Shown in pieces: positions 36,825 through 44,351 of a DNA stretch of 44,351 nucleotides; position 1 is the stretch's first letter; each line of letters begins with the position of its first letter. Below the pieces are notes generated by a model. The model was given only the letters and a program-made list of their open reading frames with translations, did not search any database and was not told the origin of the DNA. Both the position numbers and the translations under genes were made by a program. Origin of the DNA: an uncultured Bacilli bacterium (GTDB lineage Bacteria > Bacillota_I > Bacilli_A > RF39 > UBA660); the NCBI GenBank assembly GCA_947632395.1, contig CANRPA010000005.1, positions 1-44,351 on the forward strand. Reading direction: 5' to 3'.

Positions 36825-37394
36825 TTAAACATCTCTTTTATTAAATTTTTTTAAATAATAATTTCTAAGTTCTTTAAATCTAGCATAATGTACTACTTCT
36901 CTTTGTCTTAAAAATGAAAGTGGTGCGAGTAAATCAGGATCATCAGTCATGTTCATTAAATGTTCATAAACAGCTCTAGCTTTTTGTTCTGCAGCCATAT
37001 CTTCAGTTAAATCAGCATGCCAATCACCAGTAGTAGCAAAGTAAGCGGCTGTAAATGGAACTCCATTTGCATCTACAGGGAATAAAGCATGATCATGACC
37101 AACATATTGACCTGTTAATCCATTATCAATTAACTCTTTAACACTTGCACCTTCCATAAGTTGTTTTACCATAGTTGCAATCATTTCTACATGTGCAAGT
37201 TCTTCTGTTCCAATATCATTTAAAAGTGCATAACCTTTTTCATCAGGCATAGTATATCTTTGATTTAAATATCTTAAAGCAGCAGAAAATTCTCCATTTG
37301 AACCACCATATTGTTCTAGAAGTGCTTTTGCCATTTTTAAATCTTTATTTTTAATATTTATAGGATATTCTAATTTTTTTTCATATTTCCACAT
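36825..37394 (-). CDS. cotJC: CotJC-like manganese catalase
   Basis: MWKYEKKLEYPI, LNDIGTEELAHVEMIATMV, PFTAAYFATTGDWHADLTEDMAAEQKAR, FLRQREVVHYARF. Confidence 0.93.
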   Translation of the reverse strand: MWKYEKKLEYPINIKNKDLKMAKALLEQYGGSNGEFSAALRYLNQRYTMPDEKGYALLNDIGTEELAHVEMIATMVKQLMEGASVKELIDNGLTGQYVGHDHALFPVDANGVPFTAAYFATTGDWHADLTEDMAAEQKARAVYEHLMNMTDDPDLLAPLSFLRQREVVHYARFKELRNYYLKKFNKRDV

Positions 37395-37403
37395 ATAAAC
37401 CTC

Positions 37404-37859
37404 CTAATTATCCCAAGGCCATGGCATATCGTCCCAAGCCCAAGGATATTTATTTAAACTATCAGAGTTTAAAACAATAGGGCCATATTTAGACTCATAT
37501 TGTTCCATTAAGCCTTCCTTTTGTTTTCTATATTGATTAAATAAATCAATTGCTTTTCTATCATCTGGATAAATATCTAAATAAAGATTTAAATCAACCA
37601 TTGCAAATCCCAAAGCATCTATATCAGTTAAAAGACTTGCTTGTTCATTCATAGGTTTAACATCATATGGAACTTTTATTTTATAAGGATCATATAGGTC
37701 CTTAAATAAGTTTCCTCTAATAAATCCATTATAGGGATCATATAAATTATTACTATCTTCATATGCTTCTTTATATATATTATTGTCTATGTTTTGATTA
37801 AAAAGATTATTATACATATTAGTATAATTGAATTTTCTAAAATCAGGGTAGTTATTCAT
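37404..37859 (-). CDS. CotJA-CotJB fusion protein
   Basis: N-half DPYNGFIRGNLFKDLYDPYK (CotJA-like), C-half DIDALGFAMVDLNLYLDIYPDDRKAIDLFNQYRKQKEGL...YGPI...WAWDDMPWPWDN (CotJB); ATG at 37859 after GAGGAGG. Confidence 0.82.
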   Translation of the reverse strand: MNNYPDFRKFNYTNMYNNLFNQNIDNNIYKEAYEDSNNLYDPYNGFIRGNLFKDLYDPYKIKVPYDVKPMNEQASLLTDIDALGFAMVDLNLYLDIYPDDRKAIDLFNQYRKQKEGLMEQYESKYGPIVLNSDSLNKYPWAWDDMPWPWDN

Positions 37860-37990
37860 AATTTTCCTCCTCAATCTATGTTATGAGATTAAACCATATA
37901 TGTATGGGTTAATGTCTACTAGGAAAAAAATAAAAAAAACTATAGACAAAAACACTATAATTTGTTAAAATATATTTCGTAAACGTTTAT

Positions 37991-38067
37991 GGCGAGTATG
38001 GTGAAGGGGTTAACACGGCGGATTGTGGTTCCGTTATGCTAGGGTTCGAATCCCTATACTCGCCCCA
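37991..38067 (+). tRNA. tRNA-His (GTG), CCA encoded
   Basis: Cloverleaf by eye: GGCGAGTA/TACTCGCC 8-bp acceptor (G-1:C73), anticodon loop TTGTGGT, T-arm TAGGGTTCGAATCCCTA. Confidence 0.95.
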
Positions 38068-39090
38068 TGTTGATTTAAAACTCGTATATTGGCGAGTTTT
38101 TTTATAACGATAAAAGTTAAATAAATAATAAAAAACTTCTTGCTAAACAATACATATTAAAATTTGTTTGATATAATATATGTAGTTAAACCATAATAAA
38201 ATGAGGTGTTATTGTGAATATTGAAAATATACAAAATGTTTTGTTTGAATGTTATTCAAAAGATTTATGTTATCCTAAAGTTCAAAACGAATGGAAGATG
38301 AAAATAAATGCTTTGGAATGTGTGCAATAACATCTCTAATTATTAATGATTATTTTGGTGGAGAATTTGTAAAATTCATGTGGATGGAATTAGTCATTAT
38401 TTTAATTTAGTAGAAGATAAAATTATAGATTTAACTTCAATTCAATTTAATCATGAAATTGATTATAAAGAATATCAAATTATAGATAGACAAAAAATAT
38501 TAACTGCTGATACAAAGACTAGATATCACATACTAAAGTCAAAATTAATTAAAGCATTATTAAAACAGGTAGATGAAAAAGTATATTCTTGTAAATCTTG
38601 TGATAAGTTAGTTGATAAATTTCCTAATGATGAAACAGTATTTCTTGGAAAAGATCAGACAATAGTATTAGTTGGAGAAGCACCTGCAAATAATGGTTGG
38701 AGAAAAAGTCATAAATTATGGTGTGATATAAATGGAAAAGTATTACCTAGTGGAGTTGTATTACAAAAGTTATTTGATATTATTGACAGAAATATTTTTG
38801 AAACTACATTTTTAGAATCAGTTAAGTGCTATCCACTTGAAAGAAAAAATTTAAAAACATGTTCTAGTAATTGTAAAGATATAATGTTAGAACAATTAAA
38901 AATATTAAATCCTAAATTAATCATTACTTTAGGAGAATTTCCAACTAGAAATTTACTTAATTTTAAATTTAATAAGTTTGCCGATGTAGTTGGCAATATA
39001 TATGAAGTTAATGGTTATAAAATATTACCTATTTATCATCCTAGTCCTATATCTCCAAAGAGTTATAAATGTAATGCTCCTATATTTGAA
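38062..39090 (+). repeat. Long direct repeat, copy 1
   Basis: Starts GCCCCATGTTGATTTAAAACTCGTATA inside tRNA-His 3' end; near-identical to 41750 onward (offset 3688) up to the deletion point. Confidence 0.95.
38078..38103 (+). terminator. tRNA-His terminator
   Basis: AAACTCG - tatattgg - CGAGTTT + T run; duplicated at 41766-41791. Confidence 0.75.
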
Positions 39091-39120
39091 AATTTAAGAG
39101 ATTTATTGATAGATATATAG
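38214..39120 (+). pseudogene. YunG-like domain fused to UDG-like domain, with two frameshifts
   Basis: Frame a VNIENIQNVLFECYSKDLCYPKVQNEW; frame b EDENKCFGMCAITSLIINDYFGGEFVK; frame c HVDGISHYFNLVEDKIIDLTSIQF leading into the UDG ORF. Confidence 0.7.
38380..39120 (+). CDS. Uracil-DNA glycosylase-like domain ORF (3' intact part)
   Basis: CKSC, LVGEAPANNGW, KCYPLERKNLKTCSSNC, LITLGEFPTRNLL, ILPIYHPSPISP motifs of Fe-S UDG families. Confidence 0.75.
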   Translation: MDGISHYFNLVEDKIIDLTSIQFNHEIDYKEYQIIDRQKILTADTKTRYHILKSKLIKALLKQVDEKVYSCKSCDKLVDKFPNDETVFLGKDQTIVLVGEAPANNGWRKSHKLWCDINGKVLPSGVVLQKLFDIIDRNIFETTFLESVKCYPLERKNLKTCSSNCKDIMLEQLKILNPKLIITLGEFPTRNLLNFKFNKFADVVGNIYEVNGYKILPIYHPSPISPKSYKCNAPIFENLRDLLIDI

Positions 39121-39217
39121 TATTTTAAAAATTTATTTAGTATAATATATATAGTTAAAGGGCTAGTACAGACTTTAAAAAAGTTTTGTATTGGCTTTTT
39201 TAGATGCAGGTGATTTA

Positions 39218-39736
39218 ATGAAAAAAATTATATTTTTGAGTGGAATTCATGGTGTTGGTAAGGGATATATTGCAAAGCAAATAAAAAAGGAAATTAATAT
39301 ATCTATATATGAGGCAAGTGATTTAATTCGTTTAAATGGAGTATCAACTGATGAAAAGAAAAAAGTTAATAATGTGAAACTCAATCAAGAGTTATTAATA
39401 AATTCAATAAATAATTTAACGTGTAATGAAACTTTTATATTAAATGGACATACTTGCTTACTAACTTCAGATAATAAAATTGAATCTATAGATATAAGTT
39501 ATTTTAAAAAGATTCATATTATAGGGATCATATCTGTTTACGATGATATTAATATTATAGAAGATAGATTGTATGAGAGGGACAACATTCATTTTGATAA
39601 AATTACATTAAATAATTTACAAAATGCTGAAATTGAAAATACTAAGCAATTATCAGAAAAATTGCGTATTCCGTTATTATTATTTAAAAATGGCAACGAT
39701 ATTAAAAATTTAATTAACTTTATTACCAATTTGTAG
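39218..39736 (+). CDS. P-loop AAA/adenylate-kinase-like nucleoside kinase
   Basis: KKIIFLSGIHGVGKGYIAKQI Walker A; ERDNIHFDKITL; start moved to internal ATG. Confidence 0.78.
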   Translation: MKKIIFLSGIHGVGKGYIAKQIKKEINISIYEASDLIRLNGVSTDEKKKVNNVKLNQELLINSINNLTCNETFILNGHTCLLTSDNKIESIDISYFKKIHIIGIISVYDDINIIEDRLYERDNIHFDKITLNNLQNAEIENTKQLSEKLRIPLLLFKNGNDIKNLINFITNL

Positions 39737-39746
39737 GAGGTTTATA

Positions 39747-41237
39747 ATGATAAAAGTATTATTAGATACAAATATAATTGTATATAGAGAAAGCGATAAT
39801 GTTTATAAAGAAAGAATTGGTGAATTATTTAAAATTATTGATAATAACCCAGACATGTATAAGTATATACATCCAATAATTAGACAAGAATTATTACAAA
39901 ATTTTCATAATGAAAAAAGAGATTTGCTACTTGATAGGTTGAGTTCATATAATGTGTTAGATAGCAGTAGAAATGTTGATTATAAATTAAAAATAATTAC
40001 TAATCCTTTAAACAAAACAGATAATGATCAAATAGACGATATAATTTTAAATCAACTTTATATTGGTAAAGTAGATTTTTTAGTTACTGAAGATAAAAAA
40101 ATAAAAGAAAAATCAATCTTACTAGGTATAGGTCATAAAGTAATGAACATTAATGAATTCATTTTTTCAAATAAAACAGAGAAAAGTATAAATCATAGTA
40201 TACTAGATATTTATAAAGTTAAGTTTGGTGATTTAGATATCAATGATTCTTTCTTCGATTCTTTAAAAAATGATTATCCCGGATTTTTAAGTTGGTATGA
40301 AAAAAAGAAACAAGAAGATGTATATTGCTATAAAGAACAAAATAAAATATTGGGATTATTGTTTTTAAAAAACGAAGAACCAGAGTTCGAAGATTACTCT
40401 GATATAAAGCCACCAATGAAGAAAAATAGAAAGTTAAAGATATCAACATTTAAAGTGGAAATCAGTGGTAAAAAAATTGGAGAAAGATTTATGAAAATAA
40501 TATTTGATCAAGCATTATTTTCAATGGTAGATGAAATATATGTCACAATTTATGATAATGATGAGAAAAAAATAAATCTAATAAGATATTTTGAAAAGTT
40601 TGGATTTCAATATTATGGAAAGAAGAATAATGAACTTGTATATGTTAGAAGTATGAGAAAGTTTTTTGACTGTGACTATCCATTAAAGAGCTATCCATAT
40701 TTTAAAAGAAATAATGATACATTTATAATTCCAATAAAGCCAAAATATCATACTTATTTGTTACCAGATTCAATATTACATAGAGAAACATATAATGATA
40801 TTCATATGCCTGTAGAATACGCAATAAATAAGTATTATATTACTAATTGTGGATGGTTAGAGATACCAAAGATTGGAGATAATGTTGTTTTTTACCGTAG
40901 CAAACAAGAAGGGGCTATAGCAAAATACTCTAGTGTTTTAACAACAATTGGAATTGTTACTAATATTTTTATTCCAAGAAATGCACAGGAATTAGTTGAT
41001 AAAGTTTCAGGAAGAACAGTTTATGATGAGAATGAGTTAAGAGCAACTTATAGCAAAAATACTTATGTTATTGAATTTGCTTATATTACAACGTTAGATA
41101 AAAAACTAAATTACGATTTTTGTAAAACAAATGGCATATTAGATGATGCTCCACGCGGAGTTTTGAAAATTGATAATTTAAGATTCCAAAAAATAATTGA
41201 ATTTGGAAAAATTGACACTAGTTTAATTATAAAGTAA
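39747..41237 (+). CDS. PIN domain - GNAT - PUA/ASCH-like fusion protein
   Basis: N-term VLLDTNIIVYRESDN (PIN) with VTEDKKI; middle ISTFKVEISGKKIGERFMKIIFDQAL...YFEKFGFQYYGKKNNELVYV (GNAT); C-term GWLEIPKIGDNVVFYRS... PUA-like. Confidence 0.78.
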   Translation: MIKVLLDTNIIVYRESDNVYKERIGELFKIIDNNPDMYKYIHPIIRQELLQNFHNEKRDLLLDRLSSYNVLDSSRNVDYKLKIITNPLNKTDNDQIDDIILNQLYIGKVDFLVTEDKKIKEKSILLGIGHKVMNINEFIFSNKTEKSINHSILDIYKVKFGDLDINDSFFDSLKNDYPGFLSWYEKKKQEDVYCYKEQNKILGLLFLKNEEPEFEDYSDIKPPMKKNRKLKISTFKVEISGKKIGERFMKIIFDQALFSMVDEIYVTIYDNDEKKINLIRYFEKFGFQYYGKKNNELVYVRSMRKFFDCDYPLKSYPYFKRNNDTFIIPIKPKYHTYLLPDSILHRETYNDIHMPVEYAINKYYITNCGWLEIPKIGDNVVFYRSKQEGAIAKYSSVLTTIGIVTNIFIPRNAQELVDKVSGRTVYDENELRATYSKNTYVIEFAYITTLDKKLNYDFCKTNGILDDAPRGVLKIDNLRFQKIIEFGKIDTSLIIK

Positions 41238-41291
41238 TACTAAATATAAAAATTATGTTATAATTAATTTATATAATAGGAGGGAATATTT

Positions 41292-41666
41292 ATGTGTAAA
41301 ATTTTAATTTCAATAAAACCTCAATATGTAAATGAGATTTTATCTGGTAGGAAAAAATATGAATATAGGAAAGTAAAAGCTAAAAAGGATAATGTAGATA
41401 AAATGATAGTTTATGCGACAGCCCCCATTATGAAAGTGGTAGCAGAAATAGAAATATTAAATATTTTAGAAGATGCTCCTAATTTAGTTTGGGAGCATAC
41501 AAAAAAGTATTCTGGAATTAGTAAATCTTTCTATGATAAATATTATGAAAATCGTGACATTGCGATTGCTTATCAATTGGGAAAAATAAAAAAATATGAT
41601 GAACCTAAAGAATTAAGTGAGTTAGGAATTTTATATAGCCCACAATCATTTGTTTATATTGATTAA
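41292..41666 (+). CDS. ASCH domain protein
   Basis: ILISIKPQYVNEILSGRKKYEYRKVKAKKDNVDKMIVYATAPIMKVVAEIEI. Confidence 0.88.
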   Translation: MCKILISIKPQYVNEILSGRKKYEYRKVKAKKDNVDKMIVYATAPIMKVVAEIEILNILEDAPNLVWEHTKKYSGISKSFYDKYYENRDIAIAYQLGKIKKYDEPKELSELGILYSPQSFVYID

Positions 41667-41749
41667 AATTTAAAATAATGTTATACTTAACTCATCAAGT
41701 ATTTATGTAAATACTTTTACTACTTTGGTGCAAAACTCATATTCTTATT

Positions 41750-42530
41750 GCCCCATGTTGATTTAAAACTCGTATACTGGCGAGTTTTTTTATAACGATA
41801 AAAGTTAAATAAATAATAAAAAACTTCTTGCTAAACAATACATATTAAAATTTGTTTGATATAATATATGTAGTTAAACCATAATAAAATGAGGTGTTAT
41901 TGTGAATATTGAAAATATACAAAATGTTTTGTTTGAATGTTATTCAAAAGATTTATGTTATCCTAAAGTTCAAAACGAATGGAAGATGAAAATAAATGCT
42001 TTGGAATGTGTGCAATAACATCTCTAATTATTAATGATTATTTTGGTGGAGAATTTGTAAAATTCATGTGGATGGAATTAGTCATTATTTTAATTTAGTA
42101 GAAGATAAAATTATAGATTTAACTTCAATTCAATTTAATCATGAAATTGATTATAAAGACTATCAAATTATAAATGGAAAAGTATTACCTAGTGGAGTTG
42201 TATTACAAAAACTATTTGATATTATTGACAGAAATATTTTTGAAACTACATTTTTAGAATCAGTTAAGTGTTATCCACTTGAAAGAAAAAATTTAAAAAC
42301 TTGTTCTAGTAATTGTAAAGATATAATGTTAGAACAACTAAAAATATTAAATCCAAAATTAATTATTACTTTAGGAGAATTTCCAACTAGAAATTTACTT
42401 AATTTTAAATTTAATAAGTTTGCCGATGTAGTTGGTAATATATATGAAGTTAATGGCTATAAAATATTACCTATTTATCATCCTAGTCCTATATCTCCAA
42501 AAAGTTATAAAGGTAATATACCTATATTTA
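41750..42530 (+). repeat. Long direct repeat, copy 2 (with 246-bp internal deletion)
   Basis: Copy of 38062-39090; the interval 38485-38730 is missing; junction in TATA microhomology. Confidence 0.95.
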
Positions 42531-42598
42531 AAAAATTAAAAGAGTTTGATAAAGAAATTATTAAATTGTTTGATAAAGAAATTATTAAATTCTCTTGA
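41902..42598 (+). pseudogene. Second copy of the YunG-like/UDG-like gene, same frameshifts plus in-frame deletion
   Basis: Same GTG start and frameshift positions as copy 1; UDG motifs CKSC and GEAPANNGW deleted. Confidence 0.75.
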
Positions 42599-42650
42599 CA
42601 ACCATCTGAAATATGTTTATCATATCATTATGAAATGGAGGAAAATATAT

Positions 42651-42931
42651 ATGAAAAAAGATGAAAATCTATTTGGCATTTCTAAAGAAGAATTTAGGAG
42701 ACAATGTAGTATAAAAAATCTTGATGGTGATTTGACGCAATCTCCAATTGTTAAAGGTGAAACAGGGTTGGAACCATGTTTAAGAGGCGCAAAAAAATAT
42801 TAGAAGATCCTAAAATGCTAAAAATGGTAAGAAGTTTTTTAACTAATGGTGATTTAGTTAAAGATAAAGTCAATGAATCATCAAACTTTCCTACTGCACA
42901 AAAATCAATTACAAAATACTATAAGAAATAA
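42651..42931 (+). pseudogene. Unknown small protein, apparently frameshifted
   Basis: MKKDENLFGISKEEFRRQCSIKNLDGDLTQSPIVKGETGLEPCLRGAKKY* in one frame, RRKKILEDPKMLKMVRSFLTNGDLVKD...YYKK* in another overlapping frame; RBS ATGGAGGAAAA. Confidence 0.4.
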
Positions 42932-43027
42932 AGTTAGAATATGATATTTAATATAAAAAATTATACTAAAGATTTTGGAATTAAAGTAATCTATTAAAGA
43001 GAAAAAAACAGTCATCAATAGTGAGAA

Positions 43028-44233
43028 TTATGACTGTCTTTTTATTTTTTTTATATACATTTTTAGTAGTAAAGGATAAAATAATTTTATGGGATAATAA
43101 ATTTTAGATATTTTTAAATCATATTCACCTGCAAATTCTAAAACTTGACCATTGAATTTTTCTTTAAAAATTGTTAAGTTATCATTAAGATTTCCATCTA
43201 CGCCACCTAGATTGCAGTAATGACAACCATTTTTTATAGAGAATTTTAATATTTCAAATACTACACCTGTGGAAACTCTTAATTTAGTTAAATTTAAACT
43301 ATTTCCTGCATATAGGTATTCACTTGTTCTAATTCCTTTTTTATTTTTTGGTAAAATTATTAAAGATGCAGATAATATCAAAGTATCATTATTTTCCTTT
43401 AATAGATTTTTTGCTTCTAATATTTCTTTTTCATCAGAATTATTTGACCTTAAAAATTCAATATATTTATTTAAATCAATTTTTCCAAAAACTAAATATG
43501 CTTGATCTTTGTAATTTTTCATTATTTTTCTAAAATAATCTTCATCTCTTAAATTTATACCTTGCTTTATTTCAGTTTGCTTTAGAAGATATACTAAGTC
43601 TGTAACTCTATCAATATCATTTGTTATTTCAAAAGTTATCCCTCTTTTTTCATGAAATGAACCTACATAATATTTAAATTTACTATTATATGTTTCTAAA
43701 AATTCCTCTTCAGTTAATATTTTAGAATTAATATCACAAAGAGGTGCAATTATATTATATTGAGGTTGTAGATTTTTTCCTATTTCCTTATTAATTCCGG
43801 TGGATCTATATCCTAAAGAAAGTAAATTTTTATTTTTTACATCATAATCTTTTGAATAATTATTAGCGATTTCTTTTTCCTTAATACTAAATTGTCTTAT
43901 ACAAAAATTAGGATCTATTTTAATTATATAGGCCTTATTTTCTTTAGCTAATTTTTTAATATTTATAGTCATTTCTTTTAAATCTTCAAAATTTGTAAAA
44001 TCTATCAAATATCCCCTAGGAACATAAAACATTTTTAAATTTTTAAATATTTTTTTTACTAATATTAAACATACCCCAATTAATTCTTGATTTTTATATA
44101 GTCCGCAATGAAAAGATTGCCAATTATTTTTTACATTTGCCCAATTATATTCTTGCATAAAACTTGCCATTGAATAATTTTCTATAAATTTATCATATTC
44201 TTCTTTTTCTAGATTTTTAGTAAATGTATACAT
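43028..44233 (-). CDS. FemAB-family aminoacyltransferase (peptidoglycan bridge)
   Basis: FMQEYNWANVKNNW, MFYVPRGYLIDF, GITFEITNDIDRVTDLVYLLKQT, YLYAGNS, NGCHYCNLGGVDG. Confidence 0.92.
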   Translation of the reverse strand: MYTFTKNLEKEEYDKFIENYSMASFMQEYNWANVKNNWQSFHCGLYKNQELIGVCLILVKKIFKNLKMFYVPRGYLIDFTNFEDLKEMTINIKKLAKENKAYIIKIDPNFCIRQFSIKEKEIANNYSKDYDVKNKNLLSLGYRSTGINKEIGKNLQPQYNIIAPLCDINSKILTEEEFLETYNSKFKYYVGSFHEKRGITFEITNDIDRVTDLVYLLKQTEIKQGINLRDEDYFRKIMKNYKDQAYLVFGKIDLNKYIEFLRSNNSDEKEILEAKNLLKENNDTLILSASLIILPKNKKGIRTSEYLYAGNSLNLTKLRVSTGVVFEILKFSIKNGCHYCNLGGVDGNLNDNLTIFKEKFNGQVLEFAGEYDLKISKIYYPIKLFYPLLLKMYIKKIKRQS

Positions 44234-44267
44234 TTAAATAATCACCCCTATTCTTTCCATTGATTTT

Positions 44268-44297
44268 ATTATAACATACGGCAGACGCTGTCCGCAA
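44268..44297 (-). promoter_or_regulatory. Promoter of the FemAB gene
   Basis: On minus strand TTGCGG - 18 bp - TATAAT. Confidence 0.6.
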
Positions 44298-44319
44298 CCT
44301 AATTTCTAATTTAGACCCC

Positions 44320-44351
44320 AAAAAAAGCAAACCTCACTTGAAATAGTTTGC
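44320..44351 (-). terminator. Intrinsic terminator for a minus-strand gene beyond the window
   Basis: On minus strand GCAAAC - 13 nt - GTTTGC then TTTTTTT. Confidence 0.6.

Noticed and set aside
43269-43533. Two + strand ORFs (78 aa and 61 aa) antisense to the FemAB gene
   Set aside because: FemAB-type motifs on the minus strand are clear; no RBS or homology for the + strand frames
1-44351. Mycoplasma-type genetic code (UGA = Trp)
   Set aside because: secA, agrA and map ORFs end at UGA with sensible protein ends, and Trp residues are encoded by UGG

Overview
AT-rich (Bacillota / Mollicutes-like Bacilli, inferred) chromosomal window using UGA as a stop. Left third: the S10-spc-alpha ribosomal protein superoperon (rpsJ to rplQ with secY, adk, map, infA, rpmJ, rpoA), notably without rpmD (L30). 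It is followed by an agr-type quorum-sensing locus in a tail-to-tail arrangement (agrA-agrC on +, agrB-agrD on -) with a 38-aa AgrD-like propeptide missing from the ORF track; then csp, hpf and secA. Middle: an AbiEi/AbiEii toxin-antitoxin pair with a long operator-like inverted repeat, a short AraC-type regulator, an orphan soluble VirD4/TraG-like ATPase, and a compact type VII secretion (T7SSb-like) locus. That locus encodes EssC, a YukD/EsaB ubiquitin-like protein, a lipoprotein with an HExxH metallopeptidase motif, several WXG100-like small helical proteins, and a DUF4176-like protein with a C-terminal 25-aa tandem repeat array; a LysM membrane protein lies just downstream. Recognisable EssA, EssB/YukC and EsaA are absent from the window. 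Right: a cotJA-cotJB fusion plus cotJC, tRNA-His, and a roughly 3.7-kb segment bounded by two copies of a frameshifted YunG-like/uracil-DNA-glycosylase-like gene. The copies start inside the 3' end of tRNA-His and enclose a P-loop kinase, a PIN-GNAT-PUA-like fusion and an ASCH protein. The window ends with a FemAB-type aminoacyltransferase. Best candidates for new biology are the minimal T7SS locus with its metallopeptidase lipoprotein and repeat protein, and the tRNA-His-adjacent nucleic-acid-processing cassette. All family calls were made by eye from sequence motifs; no database search was run.
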